Below, in pieces: positions 24,486 through 32,550 of a stretch of DNA of 32,550 bases; position 1 is the first letter of the stretch; each line of letters opens with the position of its first letter. The notes under the pieces were generated by a model that did no database searches, had not been told where the DNA came from, and saw only the letters and a program-made list of their open reading frames with translations. A program made the translations under genes and the position numbers. The stretch is from assembly GCA_021810525.1 (NCBI GenBank), contig JAJZIP010000007.1, positions 1-32,550 of the forward strand. Reading direction: 5' to 3'. This DNA comes from Actinomycetes bacterium. GTDB taxonomy: Bacteria; Actinomycetota; Acidimicrobiia; Acidimicrobiales; Acidimicrobiaceae.

Positions 24486-26145
24486 TCAAGTAAGCGTAAT
24501 TTTTCTCGGAGGACTTGGTGAGATAGGGCGAAACTGTGCGCTAATCGAACAAGACGACCGGATCGTCATCCTCGACTGCGGGCTGATGTTCCCAAATTCT
24601 GATATGCCTGGAGTGGACCTTGTATTGCCGGATCTGACCTATGTGCGGGAGAATCAGCACAAGGTGGTGGGCTGTATTCTTACTCACGGCCACGAGGATC
24701 ATACGGGAGCGCTTTCATTTCTGATGAGGGACATCGATATCGTCCTGCCCATATATGGCTCAGAGCTTTCACTCGGTCTGGCAGCCAATAGGATCGAAGA
24801 GGCGGGCTTGACCGATCGAGCTGAGTATATCGCTGTCTCCGATGGTGAGACGCTTGAGATCGGGCCGTTCAGGGTGGAATTCATCCCCGTCACTCACTCA
24901 GTACCCCACAGCTTCGCGGTGGCACTTTATACCTCTCAAGGCGTCATATTCCACTCGGGGGATTTCAAGATCGATTTGAACCCCGTCGACGGGAGGCTGA
25001 TGGATCTTGGCCGTATCGGCGCTATCGCCTCCAACCAAGGAATTCGCCTTCTTCTATCGGATTCGACGAACGCGGAGGAGGTAGGACGGTCTGAGTCGGA
25101 ATCAGAAGTGGGCAAGACACTAGCGCGGCTATTTGGCGAATCAAAGGATCGCCGCATAGTTGTTACCTGTTTTTCCTCCCATATCCACCGTATACAGCAG
25201 GTTGCGAATGCAGCGGTGGCGGCTGGGCGACGGGTTTTCACCCTTGGGCGCTCGATGGGTAAGAATGTTGCGTTAGCTAGGCGGCTCGGGCTTCTTTACA
25301 TTCCTGACGATCGCATCTTCGACATCGACCAGGTCTCCAAGTATCCCAGCGAAGAGGTCTGCATAATATCCACCGGCTCCCAGGGCGAACCGATGAGCGC
25401 CCTCTCGCTCATGGCGGCGGGTGAGAACAAATGGCTGAAACTTGAGCAAGATGACCTGGTGATCATCTCAGCCGATGCCATCCCAGGTAACGAGACCGCC
25501 ATAGGCCAGGTCATAGACAGTCTCTATCGGAGAGGCGCATCCGTAGTCCATCCAGGGATCGACAAGGTTCATACTTCGGGTCATGCCAAGGCGGATGAGC
25601 TCAAGATGCTTCTTTCGATCACTAGGCCGCAGGGCTTCATTCCCGTGCATGGAGAGTTCAGGCACCTATTCAACCACACCATGCTCGCCAAGGAGATGGG
25701 CGTTCCACCTGATAACATTCTCTTGGCTGAGGATGGGGACGTTGTCGTTCTCTCCGATTCCGGCATAGATTTTGGAGGTCAGGTTCCTGCTGGTCACCTC
25801 TATGTCGACGGGGTCGTGGGCGATGTGAACCGCGGAGTCCTCAGGGACCGCAAGGCGCTCGCGGAGGAGGGGGTGATCGTGGTTGTCGTGACAGTAGATA
25901 TGAAATCCGGGGAGCTTATCACAGGTCCTGAGATCATAACGCGGGGATGGATCCATGCCGACGAGGCAGAGGGTCTGATAGAGGAGGCCAAAGCAGAGGT
26001 TCGGCGCTCAATAGCTGACGTGGTGTTTCAGGATGCGCTTGACCTCGAGACACTGAGGCGTCACGTCAGAACCTCGCTGGGGAAGTACGTCAACAAGCAG
26101 ACCAAGCGGCGTCCGATGATAGTCCCAGTGGTTTTAGAAAGCTAG
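24478..26145 (+). CDS. rnj: Ribonuclease J
   Basis: RNase J combines endonuclease and 5'-3' exonuclease activity and matures or degrades mRNA and rRNA. The metallo-beta-lactamase fold is shown by FLGGLGEIGRN at the start, the zinc motif HGHEDH at residues 70-75 and SGDFKIDL. The beta-CASP domain follows with STGSQGEPMSAL, and HTSGHA and PVHGEFRHL lie near the end of the core. A C-terminal domain gives 555 residues, typical of the family. GTG 24478 lies inside the dapA end. Position between dapA and ftsK matches Rv2752c in M. tuberculosis. A 102-nt gap with a probable ftsK promoter follows. Confidence 0.96.
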   Translation: MTSQVSVIFLGGLGEIGRNCALIEQDDRIVILDCGLMFPNSDMPGVDLVLPDLTYVRENQHKVVGCILTHGHEDHTGALSFLMRDIDIVLPIYGSELSLGLAANRIEEAGLTDRAEYIAVSDGETLEIGPFRVEFIPVTHSVPHSFAVALYTSQGVIFHSGDFKIDLNPVDGRLMDLGRIGAIASNQGIRLLLSDSTNAEEVGRSESESEVGKTLARLFGESKDRRIVVTCFSSHIHRIQQVANAAVAAGRRVFTLGRSMGKNVALARRLGLLYIPDDRIFDIDQVSKYPSEEVCIISTGSQGEPMSALSLMAAGENKWLKLEQDDLVIISADAIPGNETAIGQVIDSLYRRGASVVHPGIDKVHTSGHAKADELKMLLSITRPQGFIPVHGEFRHLFNHTMLAKEMGVPPDNILLAEDGDVVVLSDSGIDFGGQVPAGHLYVDGVVGDVNRGVLRDRKALAEEGVIVVVVTVDMKSGELITGPEIITRGWIHADEAEGLIEEAKAEVRRSIADVVFQDALDLETLRRHVRTSLGKYVNKQTKRRPMIVPVVLES

Positions 26146-26213
26146 CGGTAGATTTTTCGCGTAATTTCTGCAAAGATTAATTACAAATTAGTAATTTAGA
26201 GTGATGATCTGGT

Positions 26214-26240
26214 TTGACTACAGGCTTTAAGCGCTAAGTT
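26214..26240 (+). promoter_or_regulatory. Candidate promoter for a leaderless ftsK message
   Basis: TTGACT at 26214-26219 and TAAGTT at 26235-26240 are separated by 15 nt, slightly short. The expected start point falls 7 nt after the -10, at about 26247, directly at the ftsK ATG (26248). The surrounding 26175-26205 is A+T-rich and holds a small inverted repeat, AATTAC/GTAATT. No Shine-Dalgarno sequence precedes the ATG, in agreement with a leaderless mRNA. Confidence 0.45.
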
Positions 26241-26247
26241 CATCTCA

Positions 26248-28680
26248 ATGAGTCCTAAGGCAACCAACTCAGGTAGGAGCGGCGCGACGTCGGGATCGCG
26301 ATACAAAAAGGCGGCAACTTCGGGCCGGTCGTCATCAAGTTCTCGGAAGCCGCCCGCGCATCAGCGTGTGGCGCCCAGGCCATCGCTATTCGATCACATG
26401 CGGTCGATGGATGACTCGTTTCGCGGTGTCCTCTATATTGCAATTGCCCTGGTGGTGTTTGTATCCTCGTTGACTTCGCTTTTTGGGCCTCTTGGCAAGG
26501 ATCTGACGATACTAGTGGAATCTCTCTTTGGATTGGGGATCTTTGCTGGGCTGGTCGCGCTCTTGCTGTGCGGATCCGCCCTGATCGTTCCAGAGCGGAT
26601 GAGGATTGCGCGACGCCGCGGGATACTCGGAGTTGTTGCGGCCCTGTCGCTGGCGGGGATGCAAGGAGACCTTTATCAGAGTATCAGTGGGCCTCAAATT
26701 CGCGCAAAAGGCGGGTTTCTAGGTTACTTGATCGGTCACACGCTCAGCGTCTCTGCCGGTCGCTTTGGCGGACTGGTGATCCTGTTCGTACTTTTTGTCC
26801 TGGTTTCCTTGGCGTTTGTCAACATTGGGCCACAGCGTGCTGCAATATTTCTGATAGATCTGGCACGACGCTTCATATCGGGAGGTCTAAGAGAAGAGTC
26901 AGATGGTGCAGATGATGAGGTCAGCGCCGATGAGTTCTTCGGTCGCAAGTTTCGCAGGGGGAAAAAGGAGCTGCGCAATGATTCTGCGGGGGTGGCGGAT
27001 CCCGCACCTTTGGCTCGAATGAACGTGGCCAAGGCCGAAGTCGACCTTGCTGGAATCATCGACGGTTCCCTGTTTGACTCCGAGGTCGGCGGGTCGAAGC
27101 CTAAGAAGTCGCAAGATCTCTCGGCAGATGCGATGGAACTCAGTGTGGAGAGGGTGGGCGGACACTGGAGACTGCCGAGCCTTTCTCTTTTGAAGCGCGG
27201 TGCCATAAGGAATCTTGACCGGGAGGAGCTAGCCAACAGAGGTAGGGTTCTTCAGAGTTCACTGGCAACCCACGGAGTGATGACCAAGCTTGTGGGCATG
27301 ACCGTTGGTCCTACGGTGACCAGATATGAACTCGAACTCGGCGAAGGCGTAAAGGTGGCGAAGGTTACATCGCTGAACAAAGACATCGCCTACGCCATGG
27401 CCGCCGCAGATGTCCGAATTCTGGCTCCAATACCCGGCAGGTCTGCCATCGGAGTGGAAGTTCCGAATCAAAACCGGCAGGTCGTGACGCTCGGGGATGT
27501 CCTCTCCTCCGACGAAGCCGGAGCCGCCAAGCACCCGCTCGAGGTTGCCCTCGGTAGGGACATCGCCGGAAGGGCGGTAATGGTAAACCTGGCCGATATG
27601 CCGCACGTTCTGATTGCTGGGGCAACTGGCGCGGGCAAGTCTTCCTGCATCAATTCGATCATCACATCAGTGCTGATGCGGGCGACTCCAGACGAGGTCC
27701 GGATGATACTGGTCGACCCGAAAAGGGTCGAGTTGGGCCAATACAACGGACTTCCGCATCTTCTGACGCAGGTGGTCACAAATCCAAAGAAAGCGGCTAA
27801 CGCACTCTCGTGGGCGGTTAAGGAGATGGAACGGCGCTACGACCTGCTTTCAGAGGTTGGTGTACGGGACATCACCGGATATAACCAGATGATCGCGTCT
27901 CTTGAAGCGGAGATGATGCTGAGCAAAGATGCTCCAAAATCCTATATCGACGAGATTCTTGATGACGCCCCGCTATTCAATAGCACAGCCACTCAGGTCG
28001 TAGAGCGCCTGCCGTTCATAATTGTCGTAGTCGACGAGCTCAACGATCTTATGATGGTTGCCGCACGAGACGTCGAGGAGGCGATCTGTCGCATAGCCCA
28101 AATGGCTCGTGCGGTAGGCATCCATCTTCTGATTGCCACGCAGAGACCTTCCGTGGACGTGATAACTGGAGTGATCAAGGCTAATATCCCATCCAGGATG
28201 GCCTTTTCGGTCTCCTCTCTCGCCGACTCACGGGTCATACTGGATCAACCTGGGGCGGAGCGGCTTGTCGGCAAGGGTGACATGCTTCTTCTGAATGCCT
28301 CATCCAATGTTCCGAGGCGCATTCAGGCACCATGGGTAGCGGAGGCGGAGGTTCGGGCCGTTGTCGGTCACTGGCTGAGATCATCAAAGCCTCAGTACGT
28401 GGACGGCGTTGAAGGCTCGGATGAGCTTGGAGGATTTGGATTCGATTCCGATGGTTCGGACGACCTTTTGGAGCATGCTATCGAATTGGTTGTCTCCTCA
28501 CAACTGGGTTCTACCTCGATGCTTCAGAGGAAGCTGCGCGTTGGCTTTGCGCGCGCTGGGCGCCTGATGGATCTGCTCGAGGCCAGGGGGATTGTGGGTC
28601 CGTCCGAAGGTTCCAAGCCACGGGTAGTGCTCATGAGTAAGGAAGAATTGGAAAATCGTAAAGAAGAGGGATACTTCTAA
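26248..28680 (+). CDS. ftsK: FtsK/SpoIIIE-type DNA translocase
   Basis: This septum-located ATPase pumps chromosomal DNA during division. A ~50-residue Ser/Arg/Lys-rich cytoplasmic head precedes hydrophobic segments from residue 61 to about 195 (membrane anchor). A short charged linker (~210-310) leads to the alpha/beta motor. Walker A is GATGAGKSS at 458-466 and Walker B is VVVDELND with D596-E597. GVHLLIATQRPSVDVITG and RMAFSVSS are family blocks. The C-terminal ~65 residues form the gamma winged helix that reads oriented DNA motifs. Length is 810, typical of the short-linker type. The start is ATG 26248, with no Shine-Dalgarno sequence and a promoter right before it. Confidence 0.95.
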   Translation: MSPKATNSGRSGATSGSRYKKAATSGRSSSSSRKPPAHQRVAPRPSLFDHMRSMDDSFRGVLYIAIALVVFVSSLTSLFGPLGKDLTILVESLFGLGIFAGLVALLLCGSALIVPERMRIARRRGILGVVAALSLAGMQGDLYQSISGPQIRAKGGFLGYLIGHTLSVSAGRFGGLVILFVLFVLVSLAFVNIGPQRAAIFLIDLARRFISGGLREESDGADDEVSADEFFGRKFRRGKKELRNDSAGVADPAPLARMNVAKAEVDLAGIIDGSLFDSEVGGSKPKKSQDLSADAMELSVERVGGHWRLPSLSLLKRGAIRNLDREELANRGRVLQSSLATHGVMTKLVGMTVGPTVTRYELELGEGVKVAKVTSLNKDIAYAMAAADVRILAPIPGRSAIGVEVPNQNRQVVTLGDVLSSDEAGAAKHPLEVALGRDIAGRAVMVNLADMPHVLIAGATGAGKSSCINSIITSVLMRATPDEVRMILVDPKRVELGQYNGLPHLLTQVVTNPKKAANALSWAVKEMERRYDLLSEVGVRDITGYNQMIASLEAEMMLSKDAPKSYIDEILDDAPLFNSTATQVVERLPFIIVVVDELNDLMMVAARDVEEAICRIAQMARAVGIHLLIATQRPSVDVITGVIKANIPSRMAFSVSSLADSRVILDQPGAERLVGKGDMLLLNASSNVPRRIQAPWVAEAEVRAVVGHWLRSSKPQYVDGVEGSDELGGFGFDSDGSDDLLEHAIELVVSSQLGSTSMLQRKLRVGFARAGRLMDLLEARGIVGPSEGSKPRVVLMSKEELENRKEEGYF

Positions 28681-28774
28681 TTACTTCCACATCCTTTTTC
28701 ACTATCTTGTTTCTAAGTATTTTGTTCACCCATGTATTCGAAGTGCGACGCTTGCTCGTTGGAGGTTTTTCGGC

Positions 28775-30043
28775 ATGAAAAGAAATGACTCTTGGCTGGG
28801 CTCGACTGCTGGCTCATCCTATTCCCGGCGGAGCCATTACAGAGACTCGGGACCCTCTTTGGCAGGCTTGTCAAGAGTCATAATGGTTCTCGTGGTACTG
28901 GTCATTATCGTTTCGGTGATCCAGCTGATAAGGCCTGTTCCGCTACCGAAGGCTCAGGACACAATCAGCAACACTGTCATACCGGGCACGCCACCATCTC
29001 TTCCGTGGCCTTCACAGGGTGGGGGCGAGGTCGAGATCCAAAATGTGGGGACTATCGGCAGTTTCAACGTCAACGAGCAATTACCACTGGCATCGACAGC
29101 GAAGATTGTGACCGCTCTTGTGATCGTCAAGGACCATCCCTTATCGCTGGGAAGCACCGGACCGACGATAGCCGTGACTTCGGCAGACGCAGCCACGTAC
29201 CAATCTATGCTTGGCCAACAGGACTCCGTTATGGCCGTGGCTAGCGGCGAGAATCTAACCGAGTATCAGCTTCTCGAAGCACTTCTGATACCTTCCGCCG
29301 ACAATATTGCCGTCAAACTTGCAATATGGGATGCCGGCTCAGTTTCTGCGTTTGTAACGAAGATGAATGCAATGGCTAAGTCGCTCGGTATGACACACAC
29401 CGTCTTCAAAGACCCCTCAGGTCTTGACACTGGCACAGTCGGCTCTGCGGGAGACGAGGTCCAGGCAGCTCTGGCGCTTCTCAAGAACCCGGTCCTCTCC
29501 AAGATAGTTTCGATGCCTCAGGCGACACTTCCGATAGTTGGAGTTGTCTACAACGTCAACTACAACGTTGGGCATGACGGCTTTGTTGGAATCAAGACCG
29601 GTTCGATCGGTAATGGAGCGAACCTTGTTTTTGCCGCCACGGGAGTCGGCTCCAAGGATCTGATCGTAGGGGCAATCCTTGGTCAATCTGGAGTCCAGCC
29701 ACTCAATGCGGCTCTGGCTGAGAGCACCAAGCTCGTGAATGCGGCGCGCAAGGTTCCAGGTGACTTCAGTGTATTGAAGAAGGGTCAGGAAGTTGGGCTG
29801 ATCGATGCACCGGGGGTTCAGCCGATCCCTATAGATGCAGCTCAGGCTCTATCGTTTACCGGTTGGTCCGGATTGCATGTCAATTACACTGCCAAGTTTT
29901 TGCCGCTGAAGGGTCAGGTTGCCAAAGGCGCAAAGGTAGGAACGCTAACGGTTTCCGTTGGGGACCAGTCGCAGACGGCGTCCCTGATTGCCACCAAAGC
30001 GGTGAGGAGTCCTTCCGTGGCATGGCGATTGAAAAGACTCTAG
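28775..30043 (+). CDS. D-alanyl-D-alanine carboxypeptidase (peptidase S11, penicillin-binding)
   Basis: This is an S11-family enzyme expected to trim the terminal D-Ala from peptidoglycan stem peptides outside the membrane. Residues 34-52 form one hydrophobic signal anchor. The active-site SxxK is S107-T-A-K110 and the KTG motif is K274-T275-G276 in GIKTGSIGNG. The middle motif reads S174-A-D-N, not the usual S-x-N, with Asp at the third position. A ~130-residue C-terminal region could be a membrane-proximal beta domain. GGAGG at 28761-28765 is 9 nt before the ATG. The gene lies 94 nt after ftsK and 10 nt before thrB, so it may share envelope-growth regulation with the former. Confidence 0.9.
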   Translation: MKRNDSWLGSTAGSSYSRRSHYRDSGPSLAGLSRVIMVLVVLVIIVSVIQLIRPVPLPKAQDTISNTVIPGTPPSLPWPSQGGGEVEIQNVGTIGSFNVNEQLPLASTAKIVTALVIVKDHPLSLGSTGPTIAVTSADAATYQSMLGQQDSVMAVASGENLTEYQLLEALLIPSADNIAVKLAIWDAGSVSAFVTKMNAMAKSLGMTHTVFKDPSGLDTGTVGSAGDEVQAALALLKNPVLSKIVSMPQATLPIVGVVYNVNYNVGHDGFVGIKTGSIGNGANLVFAATGVGSKDLIVGAILGQSGVQPLNAALAESTKLVNAARKVPGDFSVLKKGQEVGLIDAPGVQPIPIDAAQALSFTGWSGLHVNYTAKFLPLKGQVAKGAKVGTLTVSVGDQSQTASLIATKAVRSPSVAWRLKRL

Positions 30044-30053
30044 GAGGCGGTCG

Positions 30054-30944
30054 ATGATAGCACGAGTTCCAGCTTCATCTGCGAATCTTGGCCCTGGTTT
30101 CGATACACTTGCCCTCGCGCTATCGCTGTATCTGGAAGTTGAGGCGGAGCCGGCCGACAGCTTCAGTGTCTCGGCGTTCGGCGAAGGGTCGAACCTGGTT
30201 GTGTCGGACTCTCATCTTGGGTCCCAGGTTGCTATGCGGGTTCTCGGGCATGCAAGGGTGCATCTCAATGTGCGCTCTCAGATCCCGCTAGGCAGGGGCC
30301 TTGGTTCATCTGCTGCATTTGTCTCTGCGTGCGCCGCAGCACTGGGTGCAGAAAACCCATTCCTAATAGCTTCGAGCTTCGACGGTCATCCCGAGAATGC
30401 GGCGGCTTCGGTGTTTGGCGGCTTCGTGACCGCTACGTCTGTGGGGTCGGAGTACGTCTCGAGAGGTCTAACGGTGGATCCGGGACTTGCAGCAGTAGTC
30501 GTAATTCCCTCGAGTGAACTCGCGACCAAGACCGCCAGAGGTGTCTTGCCTGAATCTGTCAGCTTCAGCGATGCAGCATTCAACCTGGGTCGGATGGGCT
30601 TGCTGATAGCGGGGTTTGCCGACCTCGATCAGCTGGTTTGGCAGGCGACGCAGGACAGGCTCCACCAGTCGTATCGATCGGCTCTGTTCCCTGAATCGGT
30701 TGAGATCATCGCTGCCCTCGAGGAGTCCGGGGCAATTGCGGCTTGCTGGTCGGGTGCAGGTCCATCGATGATCGGATTCTGCAGAGCTTCAGATTCTGCG
30801 GCAATAGCCAACAGGGTTGCGGAGCGGGTTGCAGGTCAAGTCGGAAAGAATGTCGTGAGGGAATTAAAGGCGGATCTCAAAGGGTTAGTGACGGCCGACT
30901 CTTATGGCGCAGATTTCCAGCCTTTGAAAGTTGCTAGTTTGTAG
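30054..30944 (+). CDS. thrB: Homoserine kinase
   Basis: This GHMP-superfamily kinase is expected to phosphorylate homoserine for threonine synthesis. The N-terminal PASSANLGPGFDTLALALSL matches the ThrB-specific form of the first GHMP block, and the ATP-binding loop PLGRGLGSSA is at residues 78-87. SFDGHPENAAASVFGGFV and the C-terminal CWSGAGPSMIGF complete the family set, in 296 residues. The tight spacing (10 nt after the carboxypeptidase, ribosome-binding site GGAGGCGG) suggests cotranscription. Neither hom nor thrC is in the window, although thrB is usually next to them. Another small-molecule GHMP kinase cannot be excluded, but the motifs favour ThrB. Confidence 0.88.
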   Translation: MIARVPASSANLGPGFDTLALALSLYLEVEAEPADSFSVSAFGEGSNLVVSDSHLGSQVAMRVLGHARVHLNVRSQIPLGRGLGSSAAFVSACAAALGAENPFLIASSFDGHPENAAASVFGGFVTATSVGSEYVSRGLTVDPGLAAVVVIPSSELATKTARGVLPESVSFSDAAFNLGRMGLLIAGFADLDQLVWQATQDRLHQSYRSALFPESVEIIAALEESGAIAACWSGAGPSMIGFCRASDSAAIANRVAERVAGQVGKNVVRELKADLKGLVTADSYGADFQPLKVASL

Positions 30945-30947
30945 TAG

Positions 30948-32222
30948 ATGAACTCTTCGTACTGGATCGAGACTCTGGGCTGTCCGAAGAATCGAGTCGA
31001 CTCCGAGAAACTCGAGGGACGGCTGGTCTCCCAAGGCCTGACTCCAGCAGCTGATGCCACCACGGCCGACCTGATGGTGGTAAATACCTGCGCTTTCATA
31101 GAGGCGGCCAGGACGGAGTCGATTGAGACCGTTCTCGATCTGGCAGAAGGCAAAAAGCTCGGTGCGAGGTTGGTAGTCACCGGCTGCATGGCTGAGAGAT
31201 ACGGTGACGAGCTAGCAAAAGAGCTGCCCGAGGTGGATTTAGTTGCCGGTTTTGGCCAGGACTTTCTTTCTGGGCTCTCGGTGCCGGTTCAAATTGGAAC
31301 CAAGCCCAGTGTTCAAAAGGGTGTGCGAGATTTCGACCTGCTCAATCTGAAAAGGCCGAGGGTGGGCGGTTCCTGGGCTTACTTGAAGATCGCGGAGGGC
31401 TGCAATAGGTCATGCGGCTTCTGTGCGATCCCGTCGTTTCGTGGCAAGCAACAGTCGCGAACAGTTGAAGCGATCGTCGAAGAGGCGGCTGATATCGGTG
31501 TAAGAGAGCTGGTATTGATCGCTCAGGATCTTGCCTCCTACGGTATTGATATTTACGGGGAGAAGCGCTTGGTGCCTCTCATTGAGGCTCTTGCAGTGCA
31601 TGCGGAGTGGATACGCTTGCTCTACATCTACCCATCAGAACTCTCGAGGCCCTTGATCGAGGTGGTCCTTGCCACCGGAGTGCCATATTTTGATCTCTCT
31701 CTTCAACACGTTTCGAGGCCTCTCCTGCGGCGTATGAAGCGATGGGGATCAGGTGCGAAGTTCTTGGATAGGATCGGCCAAATTCGCAAAATTGCGCCGG
31801 ATGCTGTTTTCAGATCTTCTTTCATTATCGGCTATCCTGGAGAGACGGAAGACGATCACGATGCGCTGCTGAGCTTCATCGAGGAGGCTGAGCTGGATTG
31901 GGCCGGATTCTTCATGTTTTCCGAGGAGGATGGAACCTATGCCCGCGGCCTAGGATGCAAAGTGGACAGCTCTCTGATGTTGGAACGGTTCAGGGAGGTG
32001 TCGGAGCTTCAGGATGAGATCACTCAAAAGAAGCGGGTCGATTTGTTGGGAACCACTGTAAGGGCCTTGGTCGACTCGCCTGGAATTGCCAGGTCGTTTC
32101 GTGAGGCTCCGGAAATTGACGGGGTCATTAAGATTGATGAGGAAATCCCTTCAGGAGAGTATCGAGATCTTGTAATCTCTGGAGCAGAGGGTCCAGATTT
32201 AATTGGTGAATCCGTGAGTTAG
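30948..32222 (+). CDS. rimO: Ribosomal protein S12 methylthiotransferase RimO
   Basis: RimO is a radical SAM enzyme that adds a methylthio group to the conserved aspartate of ribosomal protein S12, using two [4Fe-4S] clusters. The N-terminal domain cluster cysteines are C12 (LGCPKNRVDSE), C48 (NTCAFIEAARTES) and C80 (TGCMAER). The radical SAM cluster is C152, C156 and C159 in CNRSCGFC. A C-terminal TRAM-like domain (LLGTTVRALVDS onwards) gives 424 residues. LGCPKNRVDSE and NTCAFI favour RimO over the related tRNA enzyme MiaB. ATG 30948 lies 3 nt after thrB, without a clear ribosome-binding site. pgsA follows, as in other Actinobacteria. Confidence 0.93.
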   Translation: MNSSYWIETLGCPKNRVDSEKLEGRLVSQGLTPAADATTADLMVVNTCAFIEAARTESIETVLDLAEGKKLGARLVVTGCMAERYGDELAKELPEVDLVAGFGQDFLSGLSVPVQIGTKPSVQKGVRDFDLLNLKRPRVGGSWAYLKIAEGCNRSCGFCAIPSFRGKQQSRTVEAIVEEAADIGVRELVLIAQDLASYGIDIYGEKRLVPLIEALAVHAEWIRLLYIYPSELSRPLIEVVLATGVPYFDLSLQHVSRPLLRRMKRWGSGAKFLDRIGQIRKIAPDAVFRSSFIIGYPGETEDDHDALLSFIEEAELDWAGFFMFSEEDGTYARGLGCKVDSSLMLERFREVSELQDEITQKKRVDLLGTTVRALVDSPGIARSFREAPEIDGVIKIDEEIPSGEYRDLVISGAEGPDLIGESVS

Positions 32223-32231
32223 GAGGCTCGA

Positions 32232-32550
32232 GTGTCAACGGAAAGTACATTTGGTCCGAGCGCTCTTGCCACGCCATCAAACTTCATAACTCTGTTGCGC
32301 GTCATTGTGACCCCAATACTCATGTACAGCGTCGCAGCGCACGGGTCGACATGGTTTGCCTTTGGCATCTGGATGGTTTTGGCGTTGACTGACAAGATCG
32401 ACGGCACTTTAGCACGGCGTCAGGGAACTACAAGGTCGGGTGCATTTCTGGACCCGTTGGCCGACAAGCTGATGGTTTTCGGTCTCTTTGCGGTCTTGGT
32501 AGTGAGAGACGAGATCTGGTGGGTTCCAGTTCTGGTGATGGCGGTCCGAG
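32232..32550 (+). CDS. pgsA: CDP-alcohol phosphatidyltransferase, probable phosphatidylglycerophosphate synthase (3' end outside window)
   Basis: This is a membrane enzyme that transfers a phosphatidyl group from CDP-diacylglycerol, the CdsA product, probably to glycerol 3-phosphate. GTG 32232 has GGAGG at 32222-32226 overlapping the rimO stop. The first ~106 residues are visible. TPSNFITLLRVIVTPILM is a typical first helix, and the signature DKIDGTLARRQ...GAFLDPLADK supplies the metal-binding aspartates. The spacing between AR and the following G-x3-D is seven residues, where the usual pattern has eight. The rest is cut by the window end. Substrate is inferred from position after rimO; another CDP-alcohol acceptor is possible. 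Confidence 0.88.
   Translation, partial: MSTESTFGPSALATPSNFITLLRVIVTPILMYSVAAHGSTWFAFGIWMVLALTDKIDGTLARRQGTTRSGAFLDPLADKLMVFGLFAVLVVRDEIWWVPVLVMAVR

Noticed and set aside
1-32550. Search for CRISPR arrays, insertion sequences, attachment sites and defence or toxin-antitoxin genes
   Set aside because: No regularly spaced repeats, transposase motifs, tRNA-associated direct repeats or unexplained gene pairs are seen; all long frames with protein-like features are housekeeping genes.

Overview
This window reads as a stretch of core chromosome from a bacterium of the phylum Actinomycetota (Actinobacteria) with moderate base composition (by eye near half G+C). All supported genes lie on the + strand. 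The gene order, rpsB-tsf-pyrH-frr-cdsA-dxr-rip-ispG-proS-rimP-nusA-ylxR-infB-rbfA-truB-ribF-rpsO-pnp-M16 peptidase-dapB-dapA-rnj-ftsK-dacA-thrB-rimO-pgsA, follows the layout I know from actinobacterial genomes. In Mycobacterium tuberculosis, for example, the site-2 protease Rip1 sits between dxr and gcpE/ispG, and rpsO-pnp-pepR and dapA-rnj-ftsK-pgsA lie in the same relative order. A very long disordered IF2 N-terminus and frequent GTG/TTG starts also fit. An early-branching class such as Acidimicrobiia is possible, but this is an inference from memory.

Region 1 (1-8939) starts with the tail of an unrecognised gene and a roughly 300-base leader holding two hairpins. It continues with ribosomal protein S2, EF-Ts, UMP kinase, ribosome recycling factor, CDP-diglyceride synthase (with an unusual ~245-residue hydrophilic N-terminus), DXP reductoisomerase, a site-2 intramembrane protease and IspG. 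It therefore couples translation, nucleotide and phospholipid supply, the MEP isoprenoid pathway and envelope proteolysis.

Region 2 (9028-18381) holds prolyl-tRNA synthetase and then the rimP-nusA-ylxR-infB-rbfA-truB-ribF run for ribosome maturation, transcription elongation, translation initiation, tRNA modification and flavin cofactors. An intrinsic-terminator-like hairpin lies directly before the rimP Shine-Dalgarno sequence and could be an attenuator.

Region 3 (18382-21427) is rpsO-pnp. It has a possible small leader ORF before rpsO, a strong intrinsic terminator after rpsO, and a long GAAA-capped hairpin just before the pnp ribosome-binding site. The layout resembles the autoregulated, RNase III-processed pnp leaders known elsewhere.

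Region 4 (21442-32550) encodes an M16 zinc peptidase, DapB and DapA (diaminopimelate/lysine), RNase J, the FtsK DNA translocase, a D-alanyl-D-alanine carboxypeptidase, homoserine kinase, RimO (which methylthiolates ribosomal protein S12) and the 5' part of a CDP-alcohol phosphatidyltransferase cut by the window end. It links cell-wall precursor synthesis, RNA decay and chromosome segregation.

I found no mobile element, CRISPR array, tRNA, rRNA, toxin-antitoxin, defence or biosynthetic cassette. No evidently novel system is visible. The points most worth checking are RNA-level regulatory elements (rpsB, rimP, rpsO and pnp leaders), the extended tails of CdsA and PNPase, a likely leaderless ftsK mRNA, and a few unusual protein motifs or placements.
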